This document shows, piece after piece, positions 15,991-24,030 of a DNA stretch of 28,120 nt. The stretch comes from a virus, in IMG/VR virus record IMGVR_UViG_3300032093_000659, positions 1 to 28,120 of that record; one strand, 5' to 3'. The notes under the pieces were generated by a model that saw nothing but the letters and a program-made list of their open reading frames with translations, searched no databases and had not been told where the DNA came from. Numbering within the stretch: the stretch's first letter is position 1; each line of letters starts with the position of its first letter. A program made the position numbers and the translations under genes.

Positions 15991-17079
15991 ATGGCAACAT
16001 TAAGAAAGATGACCCGTGTAGGTGCAGATGTGCGCCAGATTGCTCGTTTGCTACAAGCAAAAGCACCTGAAAACCATTTGCTTGCCTACATCACCCCTGA
16101 AGAAGCAGAGTTGCTCAAGTCCAGAGGTGGTAGCGGTATGCCTGACCCACAGACAGGTATTCCTACCTACTATGTTCCTGACCCTGAATATGTTGACCCA
16201 GATGCTTTTGAATACATGCAACAGCCTTTTGGTAGCAATATTACAGACGTGCCAGATATTGCAACATCGGGAGCGACTACTGCTTCTAGCCCAACGACTA
16301 TTGATTTATTGCCTCAGGCTGACTTTTCTGAAGGTGGAAGTCAACAACAAACTTCATATTACACAGGTGGTTCACCTAGTGCGTATGGACAGCCTAGTGC
16401 TTTTTCTTCTTTTCAGCAAGAAACACAACCCTCATATTACATGGGTGGAACACCTGCGGCATACGCTCAATACCCAGCAGACTTAGGTGCAGTTCCTGTT
16501 GATATTAGAGATGAACTTGCCAAACCTATGGACACCACTCCAAGCAGAACTATTGGAGAAAGATATTCTGACCTAGCAAAGAGCTTAGGTGTTAAAGAAG
16601 ACACCTTGTCTCGTATAGGTTTGGCTGGTTTGCAAGTTGGTTTAGGTGCTAGACAAGCTAGATTAGCAAGAGAAGAGGCTAGAAAAGCAAAAGAAGAACA
16701 ACAAAGACTTGCCGCTCCTTACCAAGCAAAAGGTGCAGAATTACAGCGTCAAGCACAGGCTGGAGAGCTTACCCCTGCGGGAAGGCAACAATTGCAAACA
16801 GTGCAAGCACAAGCGGCACAAGCGGCTTCTTCCCGTGGCGGTGTAGGCGCACAGCAAACTGCGGCAAGGGTAGAAGCTATTCGCAACCAATTACTGCAAC
16901 AACAGTATGACTACGGATTGAAGCTGTCAGGTATTGGTGACCAAATACTCTTGGGTTCTATCAGGACAGGTTTGGAAGCTGACAGGTATGTCAATCAGTT
17001 ATCTAACACTTACTTCACAAACGTTGCAAGAACACTTGCAGGTTCACCCACAGTTATCCAATATGGAGTGCCAGCATAA
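15991..17079 (+). CDS. Putative virion/ejection protein with Tyr-Gly repeats and Gln-rich helix
   Basis: 362 residues, AGGAG six bases before ATG 15991. The N-terminal domain (LRKMTRVGADVRQIARLLQA, LLAYITPEEAELLKSRGGSG) is compact. Residues about 60-170 are Ser/Thr/Gln/Pro-rich, with two related motifs SYYTGGSPSAYGQ and SYYMGGTPAAYAQ. Residues about 215-300 form a long Ala/Gln/Arg helix (ARQARLAREEARKAKEEQQR). It is probably packaged or tail associated; the surrounding genes suggest the ejection complex. No catalytic motif is seen. Confidence 0.62.
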   Translation: MATLRKMTRVGADVRQIARLLQAKAPENHLLAYITPEEAELLKSRGGSGMPDPQTGIPTYYVPDPEYVDPDAFEYMQQPFGSNITDVPDIATSGATTASSPTTIDLLPQADFSEGGSQQQTSYYTGGSPSAYGQPSAFSSFQQETQPSYYMGGTPAAYAQYPADLGAVPVDIRDELAKPMDTTPSRTIGERYSDLAKSLGVKEDTLSRIGLAGLQVGLGARQARLAREEARKAKEEQQRLAAPYQAKGAELQRQAQAGELTPAGRQQLQTVQAQAAQAASSRGGVGAQQTAARVEAIRNQLLQQQYDYGLKLSGIGDQILLGSIRTGLEADRYVNQLSNTYFTNVARTLAGSPTVIQYGVPA

Positions 17080-18506
17080 TGGTTGATTCTGCACTTAAAG
17101 ACATAACAAAACTTTCGGTCATGCCAGCCTTGCCAAAAACAAGAGCGGTGATGCAACCTAAACCTACGCCAGAAGGAATGATTGGCCCGTCTGAACTTGG
17201 CCCTGCGTTAAGTGAATTAAGTGAGGCTGAAAGGCAAGCATCAATGAGAGTTGGTGAGGGTGACATTGCTATAGAAGAAGCAAAAAGACAGGAAAAAGGA
17301 CGAGAAGCAGAATTAAGAAGCGAGCTTGTTGGTCGTATGGCAACAGAAGCAAGAGAGTTGCCAGAACGTAAAGCATTGACTCAAGCAAGGACTGAGTTTG
17401 GCAATATGGCTTTTGTGCCTACGAAAGAGACTACGCAAGATTTGGCGGGAATCTTCTCTCTTATGAGCATTGTTGGTATGGTTGTTGGCAAAGGTAATGC
17501 ACAGCTTGCCATGTCTTCTATGAATGGCATGTTGGAAGGCTATCAAAAAGGCAGAGCAGACCTTTACAAAAAAGAACTGACACAGTTTGATAAGAACTTC
17601 AAAGCCATGCAAAGCAAGGTACTGACTCTTGAGAAAGAGCTTTCCGAAGCGATGGAGTTGAAGAAACTTGACAGGGAGAAAGGTGACCTTGCAATTACTA
17701 TGGCTCTAGCAAAAGGAGAGTCTCAATTGCTTGGTGCTATGCGTAACAGGTTAGGTGATGTTGCTGTTTTGAATGCCGTTAAGGATACTAAAAACACGTT
17801 AAATACTCTTGTCAGCCTAAACAATGACTTACAAGATAAGGCTAATGCTAGAGCAGATGCCGCAGAACGTGAAAGACGAGCAGATATAAGAGCAAAACTT
17901 GCTAGAGACCAAGCATTAGCACTAGCAGCCGCAAAAGGTCAACAAGGTGGAAAAGCACCAGCAAAAGAAATTGTTAATCAAAATCAACTTAGAAACACAT
18001 TAATTCCAAAATTGCAAGAAGTTATTCCTATCATGGATAGGTTACATAAAGAAGGTAAATGGAACACATTGACCGCATTGCTTGCGATAGACCCAAGAGC
18101 GGCAGAACTTGAATTTAAAAATGACGAAGAGGCATTAAAAGCTATTCGCACATTTGCTTATTTCCGCTCGAAAGAATTTGAAACCGCTGGCAAGGCACTT
18201 ACAAGGAAAGAAGATGCCATTCTTGCACCCATCTATAGAAGTGATTTCAGAGTTTATCAAGGTGCACGTGGAGCAATACTTGATGGTTTAAAAACCATGC
18301 AACAAGAACAAGCTGGTTTAGAAGGTATGTATCCGTACATCAAACAATACAACCAAATTTTACGAGGTGAAACCCCACAAGAAATAGACATAAACAAAGA
18401 ACGTGAACTTGCATATGAAGCAATACAACAAGGTGCAGATATAAATACTGTCAAAAAAATGTTTAAGCAAGAAACAGGTGAAAGTCTTGTTTACGGAGAA
18501 GATTAA
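17079..18506 (+). CDS. Putative ejection protein, helical
   Basis: 475 residues starting in a TAATG overlap. Nearly all helical and highly charged, with long coiled-coil-like stretches (about 180-205 LEKELSEAMELKKLDREKGD; about 255-285 ADAAERERRADIRAKLARDQ) and one hydrophobic segment near 121-140 (LAGIFSLMSIVGMVVGKGNA) that could span or enter a membrane. This fits internal virion proteins that unfold through the portal and refold in the envelope. No enzyme motif was found. Inference from composition and position. Confidence 0.62.
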   Translation: MVDSALKDITKLSVMPALPKTRAVMQPKPTPEGMIGPSELGPALSELSEAERQASMRVGEGDIAIEEAKRQEKGREAELRSELVGRMATEARELPERKALTQARTEFGNMAFVPTKETTQDLAGIFSLMSIVGMVVGKGNAQLAMSSMNGMLEGYQKGRADLYKKELTQFDKNFKAMQSKVLTLEKELSEAMELKKLDREKGDLAITMALAKGESQLLGAMRNRLGDVAVLNAVKDTKNTLNTLVSLNNDLQDKANARADAAERERRADIRAKLARDQALALAAAKGQQGGKAPAKEIVNQNQLRNTLIPKLQEVIPIMDRLHKEGKWNTLTALLAIDPRAAELEFKNDEEALKAIRTFAYFRSKEFETAGKALTRKEDAILAPIYRSDFRVYQGARGAILDGLKTMQQEQAGLEGMYPYIKQYNQILRGETPQEIDINKERELAYEAIQQGADINTVKKMFKQETGESLVYGED

Positions 18507-18509
18507 AAT

Positions 18510-21008
18510 ATGGAAAACAAATATAAAACTTCGCCTCCATCAACTGGTAGTACAGCTTCATCTAATAAGTATCTTAGTGCGCCAACACAAACACCAGTGC
18601 CCTCACCTGTTGATTTGACAGAAAAACCTGTAAAACCACCAAAAGAAGAAAAGTCTTTTTTGGGTCAAGCTGCTGATGTAGCTAAATCAGGAGGTATTGG
18701 CACAACATTAGGTTATTTCAGTCCTGAAATAATGACTGGGTTAGGATTAATACCATCACCTGCATCACCATTTTTATTGGCGGGTGGGCAAATACTACGT
18801 GGAGGCAGAGCGGCTGCTGCTTTGACTGGGGGTTTGTCTGCTGTTGGTGGTAGTGTTGCAGGTAAAGTCGTTCCTGAACCAGAAAAAGTAGCAATAGACA
18901 TTCCAGGAATACAAGTAACTAGAAAACAACTTGCAGAAGTTGGAGGAGAAATTGCTGGCCCAGGTGCATTAAAAGCTACAGAACTTGTAGCCCGTGGAAC
19001 TCCAGTTGTCGGTAGTGCCATACGAGCATTAGAAAGATATGCGGGTGCTGGTAAAGATGGATATGCTGATGCTGCTGCAAGAGAATTGGCATTGATTGCC
19101 AAGCCAGGTTTACGAGATAGGTTTTTTGGCTCTGATGTACCTGTAACTGAGATACAACCTTATCGTCAAATTTATAATGCTTTGGCTGGGTTGGACAATG
19201 CAAAACGTAGAGAAGGTGAAGCGTTGTTAGAAGGTGCAAAAGGAAGAGCGCAAAGAATTACTGCACACTACAACGAACAAGCACGTAGAGTGCAAAGATT
19301 CAATATTGAAGAAGCTCAAAGGCTCAAGCAAGAAGGTCAAAAGATGGCAGAAGGTGCTATCCAAGATGCTATAAGTCAAGTAGAAAAGAAATTTGGCATA
19401 GTACGAAGAGCAGAAGCTGCGGGGCAAAAAGCGGCAGTAGCATCTGAACAATCCGTTTCTGCCATAGGAAATACCAAACGTTCACGTACAGATATAGGTT
19501 TGTCACTACAACAAAAAGTAAAAAATACAGATGACTTGCAAGTTAAAGCAATGCAAGACGCATTTGATAATGACAAATCAGCAAGAGATGCTTTAGTTGC
19601 AAGGCAAGAAGAAGCAGGTATTTTTCCAGAAAACACCACCAAGTTTAAAGAAACTCTTGCTTTCTTAAATGACAAACTTGTAAAAGGCAGACAACCTGCT
19701 GAAAGAGTAAAAGTAGATGTTACTGAGCAAGGTGTTAGAAACGCTTATGAACGTGTAAGAGAAGCCATGCTTAATAAGCGTGTGATGATGGAAGGCTCAG
19801 AAACAGAGGTAGCACAACAAGTAGCAGACATACAAAAGGCTGGTGGTCAAGTTCAAAAAGGAACAAACCCCGCAACTGGAGAACCAGCTTTTTACCGTGT
19901 TTACAAAACATCTTTCGAGGCCTTAGACCCTGTTAGAAGAAAGCTAGGTGAGGCATTTGATGGCAAGGCTGTAGAGGGCTTTGAAGGTCTTCTTAAAGAA
20001 CAGGCAAAAGATTTGTATGGGCGCATACGTTCAATACAAGTTGAGTATGCTGGTGGCGTAGATGGCCCACAAGACTTACTGCTTAAAAATTACTCTGAGG
20101 GCAAAGACCTCTTGAATGCTTTACGCATTCCTGCGGGAAGAAAGATTATTGGCACAGACAGATTAAATCCAGAGTATTTGACGCAAGACCCAGCAGACAT
20201 ACCTTCAACATTTTTTAGAAGTAAAAAAACTGTACAAGATTTGTTGCAAATAACGAAAGACCCAGCATTGGTTGAAGGTGCTGCTTCAGATTATTTGGCC
20301 CGAACTTTGGTAGGAAAAGACAGCAAGGCCATAACCAACTATCTCAAAGACAATAAAGAATGGATAGACCTTTTCCCCAATTTGTCTAGAAGAGTAAACA
20401 GTGCCATGTCTGCAATTTCTAGAGCAGAAAGCGTAGTGCCAAAAACAACAAAACTTGCTACATCTTTGAGAACAGATATTAAGAATTTGCCTATACAGGC
20501 CGAACAAAAAGCAACTGAGATTAAAACATCTGCTGCAGCAGAAGCGGAAAGAAGATTGAAAGCAAGTATTGCAAAAGGTGAAAAGCTACGTGAGCAAGGT
20601 CAAAAATTAGCTGAGACTACAACAGGTCAAAATAAAGTAAAAGATATTCTTGGCTCTGGTGACCCAACTGTAGAGATTGAAAAGCTAATTACATCTGGAG
20701 AAACACAAAAGTTGCGAGAGGTTGCTCCTTTCATAAAATCTAATCCAGAACTTTCCAAGAGCTTTAACAGAGCACTAGACATAACCATTTCTCGAATGAA
20801 CCCCAAAAATGTTGGCGATGATTTTGAGCGAATACTTAAACCAGCCTTGCTAAATACTGGGTTGATAACGCCTAAAAAAGCAACAGAATTGACTCAAAGA
20901 ATCAGAACTGTACAAATGACGCTAGAGCCAAGTGCCGCTGCCGAAGCAATTCGCTACATCATCAGAACAGGAATTTCTGGTGAAGCTGGAACACAATTAA
21001 CAGAATAG
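18510..21008 (+). CDS. Large putative internal virion/ejection protein
   Basis: 832 residues, GGAGAAG upstream. A Pro-rich N-terminus (1-50) precedes a hydrophobic Gly/Ala stretch at about 55-125 (LGYFSPEIMTGLGLIPSPAS, AAALTGGLSAVGGSVAGKVV). The remaining 700 residues are charged and helical, with coiled-coil segments (about 240-300, 660-715). It is the largest gene in the window and the last of the ejection-type block, resembling the biggest ejection protein of other podoviruses in size and place. No lytic transglycosylase motif was seen, so a pore-forming or scaffold-like role is more likely than wall cutting. Use of AGA and A-rich codons is higher here than in the head genes. Confidence 0.65.
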   Translation: MENKYKTSPPSTGSTASSNKYLSAPTQTPVPSPVDLTEKPVKPPKEEKSFLGQAADVAKSGGIGTTLGYFSPEIMTGLGLIPSPASPFLLAGGQILRGGRAAAALTGGLSAVGGSVAGKVVPEPEKVAIDIPGIQVTRKQLAEVGGEIAGPGALKATELVARGTPVVGSAIRALERYAGAGKDGYADAAARELALIAKPGLRDRFFGSDVPVTEIQPYRQIYNALAGLDNAKRREGEALLEGAKGRAQRITAHYNEQARRVQRFNIEEAQRLKQEGQKMAEGAIQDAISQVEKKFGIVRRAEAAGQKAAVASEQSVSAIGNTKRSRTDIGLSLQQKVKNTDDLQVKAMQDAFDNDKSARDALVARQEEAGIFPENTTKFKETLAFLNDKLVKGRQPAERVKVDVTEQGVRNAYERVREAMLNKRVMMEGSETEVAQQVADIQKAGGQVQKGTNPATGEPAFYRVYKTSFEALDPVRRKLGEAFDGKAVEGFEGLLKEQAKDLYGRIRSIQVEYAGGVDGPQDLLLKNYSEGKDLLNALRIPAGRKIIGTDRLNPEYLTQDPADIPSTFFRSKKTVQDLLQITKDPALVEGAASDYLARTLVGKDSKAITNYLKDNKEWIDLFPNLSRRVNSAMSAISRAESVVPKTTKLATSLRTDIKNLPIQAEQKATEIKTSAAAEAERRLKASIAKGEKLREQGQKLAETTTGQNKVKDILGSGDPTVEIEKLITSGETQKLREVAPFIKSNPELSKSFNRALDITISRMNPKNVGDDFERILKPALLNTGLITPKKATELTQRIRTVQMTLEPSAAAEAIRYIIRTGISGEAGTQLTE

Positions 21009-21016
21009 GAGTAGTC

Positions 21017-21157
21017 ATGCCACTCAAACAAGGTAGTAGTCAGAAAACCATTTCTGCCAACATTCGCAGAGAAATGAAGGCGGGTAAACCGCAAAAGCAA
21101 GCAATTGCTATTGCACTCACAACGGCACGAAAAGTCAAAAGAAAGGCAAGAAAATGA
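21017..21157 (+). CDS. Small basic conserved phage protein (46 aa)
   Basis: 46 residues, AGGAG six bases upstream. The core TISANIRREMKAGKPQKQAI followed by AIALTTARKV and a Lys/Arg tail is a pattern I know from many phages, where it occurs as a short stand-alone protein near virion or lysis genes. It is strongly basic, so nucleic-acid binding is likely, but its function is unknown. It ends in an ATGA overlap with the next frame. Confidence 0.75.
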   Translation: MPLKQGSSQKTISANIRREMKAGKPQKQAIAIALTTARKVKRKARK

Positions 21158-21333
21158 TGAACAAAGAATACGGCAAACAATCTATGGGTAAGGCCACACA
21201 AGCTGATATTGACCGCATGGCTCGTCAAGGTGGTGAGAATGAGGTTCGTGCTTCTGAGGACTACAACCGTCTGATGATGAAGCAACAAGCCAAGCCAATG
21301 ACCCGCACTGCTCCACGCAAGATGAAGCGATGA
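21154..21333 (+). CDS. Small Met/Arg-rich protein (59 aa)
   Basis: 59 residues beginning with tandem ATGs in the ATGA overlap, and ending in another ATGA overlap. Contains QADIDRMARQGGENEVRASE, DYNRLMMKQQAKPMTR and a basic C-terminus PRKMKR. The start and end overlaps on both sides make it a convincing gene in a coupled trio. No family recognised. Confidence 0.65.
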   Translation: MMNKEYGKQSMGKATQADIDRMARQGGENEVRASEDYNRLMMKQQAKPMTRTAPRKMKR

Positions 21334-21542
21334 GTAGGAAAAAGGCTGAGAAGGGTATCAACCCTGCGCTAGAGAAAGCTATCAACGAGTTGATGGCTGT
21401 AGTAATGATTGACCCTACTGCGTCCATAACCGACAAGATGAAGGTTATAGACCGTGCCCTGAAGTTAGAAGCCTTGAAGATGAAGGATGCTGATGAAGGA
21501 TACGGAGCAGGGTTATTTGGTGACGATGACGAGGAGACATGA
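21330..21542 (+). CDS. Small conserved phage protein, basic head and acidic tail (70 aa)
   Basis: 70 residues. The N-terminus is basic (SRKKAEKG), the middle is INPALEKAINELMAVVMIDP and SITDKMKVIDRALKLEALKM, and the tail is acidic (DDDEET). This resembles a short family found near packaging or lysis genes in environmental podoviruses. The two-helix layout with an acidic end could suit a small terminase-like or DNA-mimic adaptor, but nothing in the sequence proves it. Confidence 0.68.
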   Translation: MSRKKAEKGINPALEKAINELMAVVMIDPTASITDKMKVIDRALKLEALKMKDADEGYGAGLFGDDDEET

Positions 21543-21577
21543 TAATATGGTTATTCCATTATTAGAGAAGGAAAATC

Positions 21578-21799
21578 ATGGAGCCAACCGCAATCATTCG
21601 CCTAGCGTTAAAGGTCATCTCAGACCGCTTAATTACCATTCTTGCTCTGCTCACCTCTTTTGGTCTGGGTTGTTGGGTAATGTGGGAGCCAAAGTGGGAG
21701 AGGGTGACAACTCTTGCAATTTATGTAATATTCAGCTATCTGCTGGTGAGGATAAAGGAGAAAAAACATGGACATGATTCCGAAGGTCAAGACAACTAA
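21578..21799 (+). CDS. Two-TM membrane protein (holin/antiholin candidate)
   Basis: 73 residues, AGAAGGA about six bases upstream. Two membrane segments: about 19-37 (ITILALLTSFGLGCWVMW) and about 44-60 (TTLAIYVIFSYLLVRIK), with a charged C-terminus (KEKKHGHDSEGQDN). Size and topology match class II holins or antiholins. It lies 0.5 kb before the three-TM holin and endolysin, so a pinholin/antiholin role is reasonable. Topology is visible; the role is inferred. Its end overlaps the next gene by 32 bases. Confidence 0.6.
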   Translation: MEPTAIIRLALKVISDRLITILALLTSFGLGCWVMWEPKWERVTTLAIYVIFSYLLVRIKEKKHGHDSEGQDN

Positions 21800-21983
21800 G
21801 TTACAGGCTCAAGTAGGCACTGGTATCACACAGAACAAGCTGTGTATGCCTGGTGAATTCACGCCTGGCAAACTCCCCGCAGGTGGCTTCCAAGCCGTGT
21901 GGAACTTCAAAAACAACCAACCTAACGATTACTTCACTCGCAAGGAATCGCCTACTTCTGGTGGTGGTGGAAAGGTCTACTGA
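21768..21983 (+). CDS. Small Gly-rich hypothetical protein (71 aa)
   Basis: 71 residues; AAGGAG (21755-21760) seven bases upstream of ATG 21768 supports the start inside the previous gene. Contains VKTTKLQAQVGTGITQNKLC, GEFTPGKLPAGGFQAVWNFK and a C-terminal SPTSGGGGKVY. Low in helix-formers, possibly a small virion protein since it precedes a decoration-like gene. No family recognised. Confidence 0.62.
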   Translation: MDMIPKVKTTKLQAQVGTGITQNKLCMPGEFTPGKLPAGGFQAVWNFKNNQPNDYFTRKESPTSGGGGKVY

Positions 21984-22333
21984 TGGCTAATAACATTGCT
22001 TTTCAGGCGATGGGCAACTGTGTAATTGCCACTGCCACTACTGCCAATGTGCAAGGTAATGTGGCATCAATTTCTTCTGTTAGCCCTTCCAATCAGTATT
22101 TGGTATTTAACATTGACAAAAATGACCCTGTGTTTGTGGCTTATGGTGAAACAGCAAACATAACCGCAACAATTCCCACAGAGGGAAACAGTGCGTCAGT
22201 CGTTGCAATTGCTCCCTACACGGAAAAAGTGTTTACTGGCCCACAGTGCAGTAGCACCAAAACTGTTTATGTGCGAATCATTGCTCCACATGCAAATGCC
22301 AAAATCTACATCATGCCTGGAGAGGGCTTGTAA
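21983..22333 (+). CDS. Small beta-rich virion protein (paralogue of the 13000 gene)
   Basis: 116 residues, start overlapping the preceding stop. It is beta-rich with few charges. NQYLVFNIDKNDPVFVAYGE in the middle and NAKIYIMPGEG at the C-terminus align with NQYRIINAGSVTVFLGYG and NATIYVTPGDG of the gene at 13000, in the same order and spacing. A decoration or tail accessory role is likely. Being next to the holin rather than in the tail module is unusual. Confidence 0.68.
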   Translation: MANNIAFQAMGNCVIATATTANVQGNVASISSVSPSNQYLVFNIDKNDPVFVAYGETANITATIPTEGNSASVVAIAPYTEKVFTGPQCSSTKTVYVRIIAPHANAKIYIMPGEGL

Positions 22334-22741
22334 ATGGCTCTAGACCCTGTATCCCTACTGTTAGAGGTGGGTAACAAGGTCATAGATAGGGTATGGCCTG
22401 ACCCCTCTCAAGCTGCCCAAGCCAAGTTGGAATTGATAAAACTTCAACAGTCTGGCGAGTTGGCAGTCATTACAGGACAGATGGAAATAAACAAAGCTGA
22501 AGCTGCCAACCCCTCAGTGTTTGTAGCTGGCTGGAGGCCGTTTATTGGTTGGGTCTGTGGAACGGCTTGTGCGTGGAATTGGATTGGTTTGCCAATGGCA
22601 AAAGCACTGGCGGTATACCATCAAGTATCTTTTGCGTTAAACCCCGCTGACTTGTCTGAGATGATGCCTGTGCTTATAGGCTTGCTTGGTCTGGGTGGTT
22701 TGCGTACTGTTGAGAAGATTCAAGGTGTTGCCAGAAAATGA
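22334..22741 (+). CDS. Holin, GTA_holin_3TM type
   Basis: 135 residues. The hallmark block ITGQMEINKAEAANPSVFVA GWRPFIGW is followed by a hydrophobic segment (residues about 64-82, CGTACAWNWIGLPMAKALA) and a second near 107-125 (MMPVLIGLLGLGGLRTVEK), matching the three-TM holin family found in gene transfer agents and many phages. Holins form holes in the inner membrane and time lysis. It is coupled by ATGA to the endolysin, the normal partner. Confidence 0.82.
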   Translation: MALDPVSLLLEVGNKVIDRVWPDPSQAAQAKLELIKLQQSGELAVITGQMEINKAEAANPSVFVAGWRPFIGWVCGTACAWNWIGLPMAKALAVYHQVSFALNPADLSEMMPVLIGLLGLGGLRTVEKIQGVARK

Positions 22742-23160
22742 ATTTCACACCTCATTTCACCTTTGAGGAACTGACCCGCACTTCTCACAGGGAGTTTGAC
22801 AATACCCCAAACACTGTTCAAATCAATAACTTACAAAGACTTGCAGAGTTTTTGGAAAAGGTCAGAGCGTTGCTTGGAAAGCCCATCATCATTGATAGTG
22901 GGTTTAGGTCACCAGAGGTTAACGCTGCGGTGGGAAGCACCTCTGTGAGTCAGCATTTGCGTGGGTGTGCCGCCGATTTTCGAGTTATGGGTATGAGTCC
23001 CGCAGATGCGGTAAAAGCCATCTACAAATCTGACATTGCTTATGACCAACTTATATTGGAATTAAGCTGGATACATATCAGCATACCCAACACAGAAGAT
23101 GTTGAAGCTCGTAAAATGGCTCTTATCATTGACAAGAAGGGCACAAGATACTATGCCTAG
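22738..23160 (+). CDS. Endolysin: M15-family peptidase
   Basis: 140 residues, a single peptidase M15_3-type domain that cuts peptide bonds in the cell-wall peptide. Zinc ligands and catalytic residues are visible: H73 and D80 in SQHLRGCAADF, then E108 and H113 in LILELSWIHIS. The front FTFEELTRTSHREFDN and PIIIDSGFRSPEVNAAVGST are family conserved. There is no signal peptide or wall-binding domain, so export through the holin is expected. ATGA overlap with the holin makes the lysis pair. Confidence 0.88.
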   Translation: MNFTPHFTFEELTRTSHREFDNTPNTVQINNLQRLAEFLEKVRALLGKPIIIDSGFRSPEVNAAVGSTSVSQHLRGCAADFRVMGMSPADAVKAIYKSDIAYDQLILELSWIHISIPNTEDVEARKMALIIDKKGTRYYA

Positions 23161-23389
23161 AAAGAAGTTTCCTAACTTATCTGTTGGCAGAGGAGAGAAG
23201 CTCTCTGTGAAGAAGGGTGCGGGACTGACAGCCAAGGGTCGGGCAAAGGCAAACAGAGCCACAGGTAGTAACCTCAAGGCTCCAACCAAAGATACATCTA
23301 ATCCTCGCCATAAATCTTTTTGTAGTAGGTCAAAAAGCTGGTCTGGGGAAAGAGGTCTAGCCGCTAGGAAACGTTGGGGTTGTCGTTGA
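23153..23389 (+). CDS. Basic DUF6321-type phage protein
   Basis: 78 residues from ATG 23153, overlapping the endolysin stop by eight bases; the same frame is open upstream but that is shadow of the endolysin. The sequence GAGLTAKGRAKANRATGSNL KAP and RHKSFCSRSKSW, with the SGERGLAARKRWGC end, is a conserved phage family that I believe is DUF6321. Strongly basic. Function unknown, probably DNA-binding or virion associated. Its 3' end overlaps the end of the opposing endonuclease gene by 33 bases. Confidence 0.75.
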   Translation: MPRKKFPNLSVGRGEKLSVKKGAGLTAKGRAKANRATGSNLKAPTKDTSNPRHKSFCSRSKSWSGERGLAARKRWGCR

Positions 23390-23839
23390 TTTTCTTCGGT
23401 TTCTCATATTGACAAGATGAGTTACCCAACGGCAGTTGTCTGGTTGATACCCTTCGTAATTGTCAATTCTGTCAAGCTCAAGCTCATCAGAATATCCATT
23501 TGATAATGCCCAAACAAAAAATGCTTCTCTGTTATGCCATTCTTTGCAAACCCGTATTCCTCTGTCTTCATAATACATAGCCCATTTGTGACGAGTTCCC
23601 ATGTGACCACATCTTTCCATCATGGTCTTATGAATTCGATACAAACGAGTGTTGTGCATTCCATGTTTCCGTGATGCGTTGCCAGAAGCCTCTGGGTTCA
23701 TCTTGTTATAATTTTTTAAAACATCACCACTTAACTTGCTTTGACAAGAACGGCATTTGTTTTGAAGCTGGTCAGACCTGACAAGTTCAACATTGCCGCA
23801 TGAGTGACAAATTCTTTGAAAGCGTTTACGATTGTTCAT
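23357..23839 (-). CDS. HNH-type homing endonuclease
   Basis: 160 residues from ATG 23839; an upstream ATG at 23899 would overlap the opposing 48-residue gene and is less likely. N-terminal zinc ribbon C11-x2-C14...C29-x2-C32. The nuclease part has YYEDRGIRVCKEWHNREAFF and LDRIDNYEGYQPDNCRWVTH, the signature of phage HNH/NUMOD-type free-standing homing enzymes (Asp/His-Arg-x-Asp-Asn ... Asn-Cys-Arg-Trp). These enzymes cut a cognate site lacking the insertion and spread by repair. It is on the opposite strand between plus-strand genes, as expected for a mobile gene. No strong ribosome-binding site. Confidence 0.82.
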   Translation of the reverse strand: MNNRKRFQRICHSCGNVELVRSDQLQNKCRSCQSKLSGDVLKNYNKMNPEASGNASRKHGMHNTRLYRIHKTMMERCGHMGTRHKWAMYYEDRGIRVCKEWHNREAFFVWALSNGYSDELELDRIDNYEGYQPDNCRWVTHLVNMRNRRKSTTTPTFPSG

Positions 23840-23883
23840 GGGTTTATTTTCACTAACCAAGAATTGGTTGTCAAGGAGTTTGT

Positions 23884-24030
23884 ATGGCATACACACCAAA
23901 AGCCAAGCGTGGCTTGTACTTCAACATTAACCAACGCAGAGCAGCAGGGTTGCCGCCCAAGCGTCCAGGCATGGCGGGTTACCCCACCAAGGCAGCATTT
24001 ATCAAAAGCGCACGTACCGCTAAACGCTAA
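23884..24030 (+). CDS. Small basic conserved phage protein (48 aa)
   Basis: 48 residues starting MAYTPKAKRGLYFNINQRRA, with AAGGAG (23873-23878) five bases upstream. Ends FIKSARTAKR. It contains 13 Lys/Arg and is a type I recognise as recurrent in environmental phages next to other small basic proteins. It is the last plus-strand gene and is cut off from the DUF6321 gene by the homing endonuclease. Its end overlaps the opposing methyltransferase gene by 11 bases. Function unknown. Confidence 0.75.
   Translation: MAYTPKAKRGLYFNINQRRAAGLPPKRPGMAGYPTKAAFIKSARTAKR

Noticed and set aside
16022-16486. Alternative plus-strand frame of 154 codons in the Tyr-Gly repeat gene
   Set aside because: Out-of-frame shadow with a Leu/His/Cys composition unlike any neighbour; no ribosome-binding site.
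23840-23899. N-terminal extension of the HNH endonuclease from ATG 23899
   Set aside because: It would overlap the opposing 48-aa gene and its ribosome-binding site; the zinc ribbon begins right after ATG 23839.
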